Below, one piece after another: positions 55,223 to 64,000 of a DNA stretch of 64,000 nucleotides. Location of the stretch: contig NZ_CP019236.1 in NCBI RefSeq assembly GCF_001955695.1, positions 5,704,001 to 5,768,000 on the forward strand. Reading direction: 5' to 3'. The first letter of the stretch is position 1. The number at the start of each line of letters is the position of its first letter. This DNA comes from Rhodoferax koreense (GTDB lineage Bacteria > Pseudomonadota > Gammaproteobacteria > Burkholderiales > Burkholderiaceae_C). Made by a program: the position numbers and the translations under genes. The notes under the pieces are model-generated. The model was not told where the DNA came from and did not search any database. It saw nothing but the letters and a program-made list of their open reading frames with translations.

Positions 55223-56344
55223 ATGAGCCCTATTACTCCCTCCCCAAGTCAGGCAACCGCCGCCGATACGGCCACCGATCCAGTGCCTTCGCCGGCGGCC
55301 GGCGGCCCTGTCGCCTGGGCCGATGCGGCACGCGAGGCCGCGTTCGGGGCCTGGCTGGCCGCGACCGCGCCCGCTTTCCAGCTCCGGGTGCCATCCCTGC
55401 GCAGCGCCTCGGCCGATGCGAGTTTTCGCCGCTACTTCCGCATCGACGCCGCCCAGGGCAGTTGCATCGTCATGGACGCGCCGCCGGCCAAGGAAAACAG
55501 CGAACCCTTCGTGCGCATCGCACGGTTGATGGCCGACGCCGGCCTGCGCGTGCCCGAGGTGCTGGCCTGGGACGAGGCCAACGGGTTCATGCTGCTCAGC
55601 GACCTCGGTGCGAAAACCATGATGGAGGTCATCGATCCCGAGGTGCCGCAGGCCAGCCACGCCATGTACATGGCGGCGGTGGACACGCTGATCCGCCTGC
55701 AAGTCGCCTCCAGGCCCGGCGTGCTGCCACCCTACGACGAGGCGCTGCTGCGGCGCGAACTGGCGCTGTTTCCCGACTGGTACCTTGTCCAGCACAAAGG
55801 CGTGGTGCTGGACGCCGCGCAAACGGCCACGCTGAACACGGCCTTCGACAAGATCGTCGCCCACAACCTGGCCGCTCCCAGCGTCTACGTGCACCGCGAC
55901 TACATGCCCCGGAACCTGATGCTCGCCGACCAGGGCCTGGGCGTGCTCGACTTCCAGGACGCCGTCTACGGCCCGATCACCTACGACATCGCGAGCCTGA
56001 TGCGCGACGCCTTCCTGAGCTGGGAAGAGAACTTCGTGCTCGACATCACCATCCGTTATTGGGAGCGCGCGCGCAAGGCCGGCCTGCCGGTGGGCGACGA
56101 CTTCGGCGAGTTCTACCGCGGCGTCGAATGGATGGGCCTGCAGCGCCACCTGAAGGTGGCCGGCATCTTCGCCCGACTGACCCTGCGCGACGGCAAACCC
56201 CGTTACCTGGCCGATACCCCCCGCTTCATCGCCTATATCCGCGCCACGACGGGCCGCTACAACGAATTGCGCCCGCTGATGCGCCTGATCGACGACATCG
56301 AAGGCACGACGCCGGTGACCGGCTTCGCCTACGGCCGGATGTGA
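55223..56344 (+). CDS. amgK: N-acetylmuramate/N-acetylglucosamine kinase (AmgK)
   Basis: An APH-fold kinase of 373 residues that phosphorylates the anomeric position of MurNAc or GlcNAc in the cell-wall recycling route that feeds MurU. The catalytic loop is VYVHRDYMPRNLM, and the metal motif VLDFQDAVYGP follows. The first 45 residues are a proline/alanine-rich extension. Its divergent placement from lptD is conserved in this group. A -10-like TAGAAT lies at 55208-55213. murU is not next to it but at 35629-36327. Confidence 0.92.
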   Translation: MSPITPSPSQATAADTATDPVPSPAAGGPVAWADAAREAAFGAWLAATAPAFQLRVPSLRSASADASFRRYFRIDAAQGSCIVMDAPPAKENSEPFVRIARLMADAGLRVPEVLAWDEANGFMLLSDLGAKTMMEVIDPEVPQASHAMYMAAVDTLIRLQVASRPGVLPPYDEALLRRELALFPDWYLVQHKGVVLDAAQTATLNTAFDKIVAHNLAAPSVYVHRDYMPRNLMLADQGLGVLDFQDAVYGPITYDIASLMRDAFLSWEENFVLDITIRYWERARKAGLPVGDDFGEFYRGVEWMGLQRHLKVAGIFARLTLRDGKPRYLADTPRFIAYIRATTGRYNELRPLMRLIDDIEGTTPVTGFAYGRM

Positions 56345-56365
56345 ACCAAATCAGCCGCTGACGCA

Positions 56366-56405
56366 GATGGATGCTGCGCCAGTAGCTTCCAAAAACATAG
56401 CAAAA
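56366..56405. repeat. Dispersed 40-bp repeat, copy 2
   Basis: Second copy of the element at 45605-45644 (32 of 40 identical). It fills most of the 60-bp gap between amgK and rsmE and ends on the A of the rsmE start codon. Confidence 0.7.
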
Positions 56406-57130
56406 TGCCCCGTTTCCATTGCGCCGCGCCGCTGGCCACCGGCACACGCGTCGAACTGCCACCCGGCCCGGCGCGCCACGTGCAGGTGCTGCGCATGCAA
56501 CCCGGCCAGACGCTGACCCTGTTCGGCGACGACGCCGCGGGTGGCAGCTTCGAGGCCAGCATCGAAAGCATGGGCCGCAGCGACGTGGTGGTGCGCATCG
56601 GCGCCTACCAGCCCGACGATCCCCGCGCGGCCCAGCGCCCGGTGCACCTGGCCCTGGGCATGCCGGCCAACGACCGCATGGACTGGCTCGTCGAGAAGGC
56701 CACCGAACTCGGCATGGCCAGCCTGCAGCCGCTGATCACCGAACGCAGCGTGCTGCGCCTGGCCGGCGAGCGCGCGGAAAAGAAGATCGCCCATTGGCGG
56801 GGCGTGGCCGTGGCCGCCTGCGAACAGTCGGGCCGCAACCACGTCCCCCAGGTGTTCGAAGTCAAGAGCCTGGCCGAATGGCTGCGCGGCCTGCCGCCCG
56901 CCCAGGGACAGGCGCGTGGCCTGCTGTCGCTGCGCCCCGGGACACGGCAGCTGTCGTCGTTCGAGGGCGACGACGGCGCCGTCCAGTTCCTGAGCGGGCC
57001 CGAAGGCGGCCTCAGCCCTGCGGAAGAGGACGCCGCCATTGCCTGCGGCTTCACGCCGGTGACCCTGGGGCCGCGCACCCTGCGCGCCGAAACCGCGCCG
57101 CTGGCGGTGCTGGCCCGCCTGCTGTGCTGA
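56405..57130 (+). CDS. rsmE: 16S rRNA (uracil1498-N3)-methyltransferase
   Basis: A SPOUT-class methyltransferase of 241 residues. The N-terminal PUA-like part starts PRFHCAAPL and reads ARHVQVLRMQPG. The trefoil-knot AdoMet site is GPEGGLSPAEEDAA with LGPRTLRAETAPLAVLARL at the end. It methylates U1498 of 16S rRNA in the decoding centre. It lies 60 bp after amgK and is probably co-transcribed. Confidence 0.95.
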   Translation: MPRFHCAAPLATGTRVELPPGPARHVQVLRMQPGQTLTLFGDDAAGGSFEASIESMGRSDVVVRIGAYQPDDPRAAQRPVHLALGMPANDRMDWLVEKATELGMASLQPLITERSVLRLAGERAEKKIAHWRGVAVAACEQSGRNHVPQVFEVKSLAEWLRGLPPAQGQARGLLSLRPGTRQLSSFEGDDGAVQFLSGPEGGLSPAEEDAAIACGFTPVTLGPRTLRAETAPLAVLARLLC

Positions 57131-57244
57131 AACCGCTGGTCACAATGAGGCGAAGTGGTTGACAATGATCGGTCAACGCGATTTTTGTACACGCGTTGCA
57201 TGCTGCCCGCACAGCGGATTTTTGCCACCACCAAAGGAAACACC

Positions 57245-57718
57245 ATGGGCTTACTCGATTCCGTACTCGGCGCCGTCCTGAACAACGGCCAACAGCAACC
57301 GTCACAGCCGGGCGAGGCGGGTGGCCTGGGCGGCTTGCTCGGCGTGCTCGCCAGCAATCCGCAACTGCTGCAGGTGATCACCGGCATGTTGAGCAATGGC
57401 AGCGCCCAGGGCGGGCTGGGCGGCCTGGTGGAAAAATTCCAGCAGGCCGGCATGGGCGACGTGATCGGCTCCTGGATCGGTGCGGGCCACAACCAACCGA
57501 TTTCCGGCGATCAGCTCGGCCAGGTGCTGGGTTCGGACACCTTGTCCAACATCGCGTCCCAACTCGGCGTGCAGCCGAATGAAGCCGCCAGCCAGCTGTC
57601 GCACGTGCTGCCCGGCCTGATCGACAAGCTCACGCCGCAGGGCCAAGCCCCTGCGCAGGGCCTGGGCAACGAAGGCGATCTGTTCGGCATGCTCGGCGGG
57701 CTGCTGCAGCAGAAATAG
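57245..57718 (+). CDS. YidB-family protein
   Basis: A protein of 157 residues, rich in glycine, glutamine and leucine, starting MGLLDSVLGAVLNNG and ending GMLGGLLQQK. Homologues of YidB (DUF937-like) are common in proteobacteria; the structure is helical and the role is unclear. A good Shine-Dalgarno sequence (AAAGGAAA) selects the ATG at 57245; the open frame upstream lacks similarity. Confidence 0.85.
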   Translation: MGLLDSVLGAVLNNGQQQPSQPGEAGGLGGLLGVLASNPQLLQVITGMLSNGSAQGGLGGLVEKFQQAGMGDVIGSWIGAGHNQPISGDQLGQVLGSDTLSNIASQLGVQPNEAASQLSHVLPGLIDKLTPQGQAPAQGLGNEGDLFGMLGGLLQQK

Positions 57719-57767
57719 CAGGGTGGGCGCCGTGCGCATGGCGCCCTGAGACGCGGTGGCCGGTTGC

Positions 57768-58316
57768 TCAGCCGCTGTTGGCCAGCGCCGCGTCGATCGC
57801 ATCGCGCAGATGGGCCAGGCCCATCGACACGTCGACGAACACGCCGTTCACATAGAAGGTGGGCGTGGCGCGCACACGCAACTGCTCGGCCACGGCGATC
57901 TGTTCCTGCACACGCTGCAGGTAGACGTGGTCGCGCATTTCGTTCTCGAAGCGGACGACGTCCAGGCCGAGATCCCTGGCATGGCCGAGGAAATGGCCGG
58001 CGTCCAGATGGCGCTGGTGCTCGAACAGCAGATCGTGCATGGGCCAGAACTTGCCTTGCGCACCAGCGGCCTCGGCCGCCTCTGCGGCCAGTTCCGCATG
58101 CGGATGCACTTCCCGCAACGGGAAATGGCGAAAGACGAAGGCCACCCGGTCGTGGAAATGCTCGCGCAAAATCTTCACCGCCGCATGGGCCTGGCCGCAG
58201 GACGGACATTCGAAGTCGCCATATTCGACAAGACTGACCCGCGCGTCGGGCGAGCCCAGCACGTGGTCGGTGGCGCGGTCGATGGCGAGCAGGGGATTGG
58301 GGGCTGGCTTGGACAT
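57768..58316 (-). CDS. DsbA-like thioredoxin-fold oxidoreductase
   Basis: The protein has 182 residues. The active site CPSC (C37, C40) sits in EYGDFECPSCGQAH, and the cis-proline loop is RATPTFYVNG, both typical of the DsbA/FrnE or NhaA-fused thioredoxin group. No signal peptide is seen at the ATG 58316, so it may act in the cytoplasm. A longer upstream frame overlaps the neighbouring gene and is not family-like. Confidence 0.85.
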   Translation of the reverse strand: MSKPAPNPLLAIDRATDHVLGSPDARVSLVEYGDFECPSCGQAHAAVKILREHFHDRVAFVFRHFPLREVHPHAELAAEAAEAAGAQGKFWPMHDLLFEHQRHLDAGHFLGHARDLGLDVVRFENEMRDHVYLQRVQEQIAVAEQLRVRATPTFYVNGVFVDVSMGLAHLRDAIDAALANSG

Positions 58317-58380
58317 GCTGGCATTGTGACGCGGCCCGGTCTTTTTGACAGCCGGGCCACAATTTCTTACCCCGCTTGCC

Positions 58381-59247
58381 CTAGGCTGCGGTATCGCGGC
58401 CCATGGGAAAACGCCGGTCGAGCCATTGCCGCAGCAGGGCGAACACCGGCTCGCTGTCGAGCTCGTTGAAGAGATCGTGGTACAGGCCCTCGAAACAATG
58501 GGCCGTGACGATGCGCGGCGGCGCGGCGCTGGCGAAGGCGCGGCTGCCATCGGGTGGCACGAGTTTGTCGCCGCCCGCATACAGCAGCAGGGTCGGCACC
58601 GCCCAGGTCGCCGCGCGCGCGAGCAGGATCGGCCCGCTGTCGGTGATGAAGCGCGCCATGCGCGCGGACATGCGGTTGTGGCAGTACCGGTCGGCGCGGT
58701 AAGCCTGCACCACGGCCGGGTCGTGCGACAGGAAGGCCGGGTCGAGCCCGTTGTGCAGCCGCAGATGCGGCGCGATGGCGGGCACGGTGGCCAGGGCCAG
58801 CCGCTGCACCGCGTTCAGGCCGTGGTCCAGCCCCGGGGAAGACAGCACCAATCCTTCGATCGGGCGTCGCCCCATGGCGGCGAAGCGCGCGGCCACCAGC
58901 GCCCCCAGGCTGTGGCCGAGCACCACCAGCGGCATGCCGCGCGGCATGCGGGCGCGGGTGCTCTCGAGCACGTCATCGAGATCGTCGATCAGCCGCGTGG
59001 CGCTGGGCAGCCGCCCACGGGACCCGCCGGATTCGCCGTGGCCGTATTGGTCGTAGCCGCGCACGGCGAAACCCCAGGCATTGAGCCGCTGGGCGACGTG
59101 GTCGTAACGCGCGGCGTGTTCACCCAGGCCGTGCACCAGCACGACCACGCCACGCATCGGCCGGTCTTCGCCCAGCGGCCAGTCTTGCACCGCCAGGTTT
59201 TCGCCGTCGCCGGCGGTGAAGGTGGACAGCGTGGATTCGACGTTCAT
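58381..59247 (-). CDS. Alpha/beta hydrolase, monoacylglycerol-lipase/lysophospholipase-like
   Basis: A serine hydrolase of 288 residues. The nucleophile is S113 in VLGHSLGALVA; the oxyanion strand VVLVHGLGEHAARYD and the region GYDQYGHGESGG are characteristic of monoacylglycerol lipases and PldB. The catalytic histidine is probably in CFEGLYHDLFNE. No export signal is seen. It follows the M20 peptidase gene by 26 bp. Confidence 0.88.
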   Translation of the reverse strand: MNVESTLSTFTAGDGENLAVQDWPLGEDRPMRGVVVLVHGLGEHAARYDHVAQRLNAWGFAVRGYDQYGHGESGGSRGRLPSATRLIDDLDDVLESTRARMPRGMPLVVLGHSLGALVAARFAAMGRRPIEGLVLSSPGLDHGLNAVQRLALATVPAIAPHLRLHNGLDPAFLSHDPAVVQAYRADRYCHNRMSARMARFITDSGPILLARAATWAVPTLLLYAGGDKLVPPDGSRAFASAAPPRIVTAHCFEGLYHDLFNELDSEPVFALLRQWLDRRFPMGRDTAA

Positions 59248-59273
59248 CCGGATGCCGTCGTCGGAACGTGATT

Positions 59274-60755
59274 TCAGGAGCCGCTGGCACCGCCCTGGCC
59301 GAAGCGCGAAATCACCTGCGCCACCGCGGCGGTGAGCTTCTTCGCATACGGCACGTGCAGGAATTCATTCGGGCCATGGGCATTGCTCTTGGGGCCGAGC
59401 ACGCCGCAGACCATCATCTGGGCCTTCGGGAATCCTTGCGACAACATGTTCATCAGCGGGATCGTGCCGCCCTGGCCGATGTAGCCGCAAGGTGCGCCGA
59501 AGTGCGCGGAGGAGGCCTCGTTCAGCGCCTGTTCGAACCAGGGTGCGGTGCTCGGCGCGTTCCAGCCGGTGGCCGCGCCTTCGGGGTGGAAGGTGACCTT
59601 GGCCTGGTAGGGCGCGTTGTCCTCGAGCAGGGCCTTGAGCTTTTGCACGGCCTCGGGCGCATCCACCAGGGGCGGCAGGCGCAGCGACAGCTTGAACGCG
59701 GTGTAGGGGCGCAGGACGTTGCCGGCGTTCTTGAGCTCGGGGAAGCCATCGGCGCCGGTCACGCTCAGCGTGGGACTCCAGGTGCGGTTGAGCAGCGCCT
59801 GAACCGGCTCGGTGGTGGTGGGCAGCGCAAAGGCGGTGGCGCCGTCGCAATCGTAGTGCGCCCATGGAAACCGCTTGTAGATTTCGTCGCCCAGGATGGC
59901 GGCCGTGGCGCGCGCCTGGGCCAGCCGGTCGGCCGGCACCTCGCAGTGGAAGCTGGCCGGCAGCAGGCGGCCGGTGGCGCTGTCTTCCAGCCGGTCGAGC
60001 ACCTGGCGCATGATGCGAAAACTCGACGGCACCAGGCCGCTGGCGTCACCGGAATGCACGCCTTCGGTCAACACCTCGACCTTGAGCACACCGCTGGCCA
60101 TGCCGCGCAGGCTGCTGGTGAGCCAGAGCTGGTCGTAGTTGCCCGCGCCCGAATCCAGGCAGATCACCAGCGCCACCTCGCCCAGGCGCGGCCGCAGCGC
60201 GTCCACGTAGGGCAGCAGGTCGTAGGAGCCGCTTTCCTCGCAGGTCTCGATCAGGCCGACGATGCGCGGATGCGGTGCGTTCTGCGCCTTCAGCGCCTGG
60301 ATCGCGGTGATGCTGGCGTAGACCGCATAACCGTCGTCTGCGCCGCCGCGGCCGAACAGCTTGCCGTCCTCGTACTTCGGCGTCCATGGGCCGAGGTCGT
60401 TGCGCCAACCGTTGAACTCGGGCTGCTTGTCGAGGTGGCCGTACATCAGCACCGTCTCCACCGTCTGCGTGCCGCTGGCCGCGACTTCGAAGAACAACAC
60501 CGGCGTACGGCCTTCCAGGCGCACGATCTCGAGCTTCAGGCCTTCGACCTTCTGCGACTCCACCCAGGCCGCGGCATTGCGCATCACCGTTTCCAGGTAG
60601 CCATGGGCCGCCCATTCCTTGTCGAAGGACGGCGATTTGGCGGGAATCTCGATGTACCTGGTGAGCTCGGGTACGAGCGTTTCGTCCCAGGCGCGGCTGA
60701 CCTGGGACAAGGCTTCGGTCGCGTTCAACACGGCGGCGGGGACACGGGCGTTCAT
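59274..60755 (-). CDS. M20-family metallopeptidase (dipeptidase-like)
   Basis: A zinc peptidase of 493 residues. Metal ligands are visible in MYGHLDKQPEF (His), GRGGADDGYA (bridging Asp) and ETCEESGS (general base and ligand Glu), plus a late His. A dimerisation domain is inserted in the middle. The length and motifs match M20 dipeptidases of the CNDP/PepV-like group. It is upstream of the lipase-like gene and possibly in one unit with it. Confidence 0.9.
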   Translation of the reverse strand: MNARVPAAVLNATEALSQVSRAWDETLVPELTRYIEIPAKSPSFDKEWAAHGYLETVMRNAAAWVESQKVEGLKLEIVRLEGRTPVLFFEVAASGTQTVETVLMYGHLDKQPEFNGWRNDLGPWTPKYEDGKLFGRGGADDGYAVYASITAIQALKAQNAPHPRIVGLIETCEESGSYDLLPYVDALRPRLGEVALVICLDSGAGNYDQLWLTSSLRGMASGVLKVEVLTEGVHSGDASGLVPSSFRIMRQVLDRLEDSATGRLLPASFHCEVPADRLAQARATAAILGDEIYKRFPWAHYDCDGATAFALPTTTEPVQALLNRTWSPTLSVTGADGFPELKNAGNVLRPYTAFKLSLRLPPLVDAPEAVQKLKALLEDNAPYQAKVTFHPEGAATGWNAPSTAPWFEQALNEASSAHFGAPCGYIGQGGTIPLMNMLSQGFPKAQMMVCGVLGPKSNAHGPNEFLHVPYAKKLTAAVAQVISRFGQGGASGS

Positions 60756-60864
60756 GGTGGGCTCCTGCAGGTTGGGTTGGGTTTTCCAGGCCGGAAACCG
60801 TATGCCTTATTGCACCACAAGCCCGCCCCGCCGTGCCATTCGCCGGGGCTTCGGTAACGCGGTG

Positions 60865-62856
60865 TTACTTCAACCGGGGATGGGCGTTGGCCGGCGGTGG
60901 AGCGATCCGAGCGGTCGGGTCCGCGGCGTGGCCGAGATGGAACACCTTCACCGCCTCCGACAGCCGCTCGGCCTGCTCCTTCAGGCTCTCCGAGGCGGCG
61001 GCAAACTCCTCGACCAGGGCCGCGTTCTGCTGCGTCATCTGGTCCAGCTGGGTGACGGCGGTGTTGACCTGCGCGATGCCCTGCGACTGCTCGGAGGCGG
61101 CCGCCGTGATCTCCGCCAGCATCGCGCCGACCCGCTGCACCGAGGCGACGATCTCGTCCATGGTGCTGCCAGCCTGGCGCACCAGGCGCTCGCCGTTGTC
61201 CACCTTCTCCACCGAGCTGCCGATCAGCGCCTTGATCTCACGCGCGGCCGTGGCCGAGCGCTGCGCCAGGCTGCGCACTTCGCTCGCCACCACCGCAAAA
61301 CCCCGGCCCTGTTCGCCGGCGCGCGCGGCTTCGACCGCGGCATTGAGCGCCAGGATATTGGTCTGGAAGGCGATGCCGTCGATCACGCCGATGATGTCGC
61401 CGATGCGCCGCGAACTGTCGTTGATGTCGCTCATCGTCGCCACCACCTGCCCGACGACCTCGCCGCCGCGCGCGGCCACCTCGGAAGCCGAAGCCGCCAG
61501 CCGGTTGGCCTGCTGCGAGGCATCGGCCGACTGGCGCACGGTGCTGGTGAGCTGCTCCATGCTGGCCGCCGTCTGCTGCAGGCTGCTGGCCGTCTGCTCG
61601 GTGCGTGCCGAGAGGTCCTGTGCGCCGCCCGCGATTTCGGCGCTGGCCGCATGGATGCGCTGCGCCGACGATTGCACCTGGCGCAGGGTGTCGAGGTAGC
61701 GCCGCCGCATGCCCTCGACCTCGCGCACCAGGGTGCCGATCTCGTCCGTGCGGTCGCTGTGGAAGGCCTGGGTCAGGTCGCCCTGCCCGACCGCTGTCAC
61801 GGCCGTGGTCAGGCCCGCCAGCGGCTGGCTCACCATCCGGCGGATCGTCAGGTACAGGCCGAGGCCCAGCAATGCGGTGGCCAAGGCCAGCAAGCCCCAG
61901 ATCACCCGCATGGCCTCGCGTGGCGCGCGCATGGCCTCGGCGTCCGACACCTCGGCCACCACCCACCATTTGCTCGCCTGTGCCTTGCGCAGCAGCGACC
62001 ATTCGTCGTCAGCCGGCGGGCCGACGAGGTTGGGCGCGGCCTCGGCGTAACCGTCGGGCGCGGCGGCCAGTGCGGCGAGGAATTTCTCGGCCTGCGGGAA
62101 AGCCTCGAGGACCTTCTTGCCCTTGGCCTGCGGATGCACCAGGAACACCGCCTCCGACAGGCCCGAGCGCGGGTCGACCACATACAGGCCGCCGGTCTCG
62201 AAGAAGCGCACTTCGGCCACCTGCTTGGCCACGGACGCATCGAAAGCCGAGACATCGGTGCCGACGAACAGGATGCCGACCACCTGCCCGGCCGCATCCA
62301 GCGCCGGTTCGTAATGGGTCATGTAGGGTTTGCCGAACAGCACGGCGCGGCCGGTGTAGGTCTGGCCGGCGAGCATCAAGGCGTAGGCCGGATGCGCGCG
62401 GTCGAGCAGCGTGCCCATGGCGCGTTCGCCGTCCTGCTTCTTCAGCGACGTGGTGACGCGCAGGAAATCGTCGCCCTTGCGCGCGAACACCGTGGCCACG
62501 CTGCCCGTGTCCCGGGTGAACTTGTCGACGGTGCTGAAATCGTTGTTGATGGGCTTGCCGCCGCTCAGGAGTTCGCCGCTGGACGGCTCCAGCACCAGCT
62601 TCGCATCGAAATACGCCTTGAATCCGCCGAAGGCCCGCAACAGGATGTCGCGGCTCATCTGGTCGGCCGAATCCACCACGGTCACGATGCTCTGCACCTT
62701 GTCGGCGACATTGCGGCGCACGTCGGCGCGCGCGTTGCGTTCTTCGATGACGCTGAGGGCCATGCTGATGGCGAACAGGACGATGGCCAGCAGCGCGATG
62801 GCGCGCCATGCAAGCTGGCGGGCGACGGAGCGGGAGCCGGTCGAGGTGGGTTTCAT
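60865..62856 (-). CDS. Methyl-accepting chemotaxis protein with periplasmic Cache domain
   Basis: The protein has 663 residues. A first membrane helix (about 15-38) precedes a periplasmic Cache_3-Cache_2-like sensor (about 40-310, with [27 protein letters not shown] in parts). A second helix (about 320-342), a HAMP domain and the signalling domain follow. The conserved hairpin is [26 protein letters not shown] (quoted in parts). There is no C-terminal NWETF-type pentapeptide for CheR tethering. The sensed ligand is unknown; it is an orphan receptor with no che genes nearby. Confidence 0.93.
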   Translation of the reverse strand: MKPTSTGSRSVARQLAWRAIALLAIVLFAISMALSVIEERNARADVRRNVADKVQSIVTVVDSADQMSRDILLRAFGGFKAYFDAKLVLEPSSGELLSGGKPINNDFSTVDKFTRDTGSVATVFARKGDDFLRVTTSLKKQDGERAMGTLLDRAHPAYALMLAGQTYTGRAVLFGKPYMTHYEPALDAAGQVVGILFVGTDVSAFDASVAKQVAEVRFFETGGLYVVDPRSGLSEAVFLVHPQAKGKKVLEAFPQAEKFLAALAAAPDGYAEAAPNLVGPPADDEWSLLRKAQASKWWVVAEVSDAEAMRAPREAMRVIWGLLALATALLGLGLYLTIRRMVSQPLAGLTTAVTAVGQGDLTQAFHSDRTDEIGTLVREVEGMRRRYLDTLRQVQSSAQRIHAASAEIAGGAQDLSARTEQTASSLQQTAASMEQLTSTVRQSADASQQANRLAASASEVAARGGEVVGQVVATMSDINDSSRRIGDIIGVIDGIAFQTNILALNAAVEAARAGEQGRGFAVVASEVRSLAQRSATAAREIKALIGSSVEKVDNGERLVRQAGSTMDEIVASVQRVGAMLAEITAAASEQSQGIAQVNTAVTQLDQMTQQNAALVEEFAAASESLKEQAERLSEAVKVFHLGHAADPTARIAPPPANAHPRLK

Positions 62857-62973
62857 GGCTTCCTTCCAGGTTGAATCGTGGGCGGTGCAAGACGCCGCAC
62901 GGCGCAGTGAGCGCGCATGCTATACGGCCGTACCGTCCTGACCAGAAGCAATTCCTGCGCCGGCCCGCCCTGG

Positions 62974-63786
62974 CTACAGACCGTAGGCGACCCGCGCCGT
63001 TGCGCCGAAGACCTGCTCCCGCGCCTCGGGCGGCACCAGCGCCTGCGCCAGCCCGAACCACTCGGCGTAGCCGCCGGCGAGTTCCAGCACCGGCCAATCG
63101 CTGCCCCAGAGTGTGCGCGCGGGCCCGAAACATTCGAGCACGAAGCCGGCATGGCGCCGCAGTGCCTGTCCGCTCGCGCCGGGACCGGCCTCGTTCCACA
63201 GGCCCGAAAGCTTGCAGAAGGCCGAGGTGTCGCCGGCCAGCCGACGCAGGCCTTCGGCCCAGTCGTCCCACTGGCCCGCGGCGATGTCGGGCTTGGCGCC
63301 ATGGTCGATCACGATGCGCAGGTCGGGATGGCGCATGGCCAGCGCGAGGATGCGCGGCAGGTGCACCGGCTTGACCAGCGCGTCGAAGACGAGGCCGGCC
63401 GCCGCCATGGCGTGCAGCGCCGGCTGCACGCCCGGCTGTAGGATCCAGTCGGGGTCGGCGATGTCCTGCAGCATCGGCCGCAGGCCCTTGAGCTTGGGCC
63501 GGCGCGCCAGCATCTCGATACGCCGCGGCGCATCGGCCGCGAGCATGTCGACCCAGCCCACGACACCGAGCACGTCGGGCGCCGCATCGGCCTGCTCGAG
63601 CAGGAAGGCCGTCTCTGCCTCGGTCGGCGCGGCCTGGACCACGATGCCGGCGCGGAAGCCGCAGGGCCGGCTCACGGCGCGCCAGTCGTCGAACGCCACG
63701 TCGCGGTAGATCGGTGCGAGTGCCGGTGTGAGCCAGCCGTAGTCGGCGCGCGCGAGTCGCCAGATGTGGAAATGCGCGTCGATCAT
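62974..63786 (-). CDS. Amidohydrolase-family lactonase (L-fucono-1,5-lactonase-like)
   Basis: A TIM-barrel hydrolase of 270 residues of the amidohydrolase-2 group. The metal or substrate motif HFHIWRLARADYGWL begins the chain; VIDHGAKPD and LWGSDWPVLE mark later strands. It overlaps the end of an aldo/keto-reductase gene (ATGA). A sugar dehydrogenase followed by a lactonase fits oxidative L-fucose-type catabolism, though the exact sugar is not proven. Confidence 0.85.
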   Translation of the reverse strand: MIDAHFHIWRLARADYGWLTPALAPIYRDVAFDDWRAVSRPCGFRAGIVVQAAPTEAETAFLLEQADAAPDVLGVVGWVDMLAADAPRRIEMLARRPKLKGLRPMLQDIADPDWILQPGVQPALHAMAAAGLVFDALVKPVHLPRILALAMRHPDLRIVIDHGAKPDIAAGQWDDWAEGLRRLAGDTSAFCKLSGLWNEAGPGASGQALRRHAGFVLECFGPARTLWGSDWPVLELAGGYAEWFGLAQALVPPEAREQVFGATARVAYGL

Positions 63787-63998
63787 GGCAGCGGCGCCTC
63801 GGCAGGCATCAGCGCTTCGTCGCGCAGGGCTTGCCAGAAGGCCGGCGCAATGGCGTGGCCCATCATCGTCACCGCGTCCTGCCAGTGCGCGATGGTCTGC
63901 GGACCGGCCATGACGATCTCCACCGCGGGATGCGCCAACGGAAACCGCAGCGCCGCGGCACGCAGCGGAACCTGAAAGCGATCACAAACGGCCTCGAT
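63783..63998 (-). CDS. Aldo/keto reductase (D-threo-aldose 1-dehydrogenase-like), C-terminal end only
   Basis: Only about 71 codons lie in the window; the gene continues beyond its end. The visible part reads VPLRAAALRFPLAHPAVEIVMAG, as in the C-terminal half of sugar-oxidising aldo/keto reductases such as L-fucose dehydrogenase, then a helix with TIAHWQDAV. Its TGA overlaps the ATG of the lactonase gene, so dehydrogenase and lactonase are translationally coupled. Confidence 0.75.
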   Translation of the reverse strand: MEAVCDRFQVPLRAAALRFPLAHPAVEIVMAGPQTIAHWQDAVTMMGHAIAPAFWQALRDEALMPAEAPLP

Positions 63999-64000
63999 CG

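Noticed and set aside
51517..56361. Open frame of about 1600 codons on the plus strand across surA, lptD and amgK
   Set aside because: It is antisense to surA and lptD and then runs out of frame through amgK. The composition is typical of a shadow frame and no domain is recognisable.

Overview
The window is a stretch of chromosome from a high-GC betaproteobacterium, most likely a member of the Comamonadaceae (Variovorax/Acidovorax/Ramlibacter-like). The reasons are the gene content and order: divergent amgK and lptD, surA-rsmA, recA-recX, sucC-sucD beside argC, a TctD/TctE-type two-component pair, a short ArgC and a MaeB-type malic enzyme. Genes are packed tightly on both strands. There is no rRNA, tRNA, CRISPR array or prophage. 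The only complete mobile element is an IS481-family insertion sequence. No gene-free stretch exceeds 300 bases.

Layout. 1-2341: end of a holin-like membrane gene, a BepA-type M48 protease and moaC. 2343-3385: the IS element, inserted exactly at the overlapping stop codons of two convergent genes. 3387-7371: a type IV pilin gene with a sigma-54 promoter, followed by two PglL/Wzy-type O-oligosaccharyltransferase genes, less GC-rich than their surroundings. 7382-12031: a signalling operon (PP2C phosphatase, FHA protein, CHASE2 adenylate cyclase, cyclic-nucleotide phosphodiesterase). 12307-20649: terC, sucCD, argC, recA/recX with a LexA box, a MarR regulator and a two-component system. 20633-25297: a shortened SPOR-like gene, birA, a SET-domain methyltransferase and, divergently, topoisomerase III with a lysine/alanine-rich tail and a SWIB domain. 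25300-31817: a conserved unknown, a TetR-controlled SDR/thiolase pair, a glutamine-amidotransferase-like hydrolase, a TPR/glycosyltransferase-like protein and a small secreted protein.

31892-40642: tkt and gapA; divergently a tight speD-murU-pepP-MOSC run, then a MHYT-GGDEF-EAL c-di-GMP protein. 40653-46678: a five-gene operon of membrane and polyamine-type proteins (SPFH/SHOCT, DUF4178, DUF350, membrane-fused spermidine synthase, Tat-lipoprotein FAD amine oxidase). 46863-50469: maeB, then a secreted RNase Sa/barnase-type nuclease with its barstar inhibitor. 50542-57130: rsmA, surA and lptD on one strand and amgK and rsmE on the other (outer-membrane biogenesis, cell-wall recycling, rRNA methylation). 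57245-63998: YidB, a DsbA-like oxidoreductase, an alpha/beta hydrolase, an M20 peptidase, a chemoreceptor and the start of a sugar (L-fucose-like) catabolic operon that runs off the end.

The best candidates for poorly described biology are the SPFH-DUF4178-DUF350-aminopropyltransferase-amine oxidase operon, the SET methyltransferase facing a topoisomerase III with a histone-H1-like tail and SWIB domain, the kinase-less PP2C-FHA-cyclase-phosphodiesterase operon next to a sigma-54 pilin gene, and the IS element that uses a CTAG target as its own stop codon.
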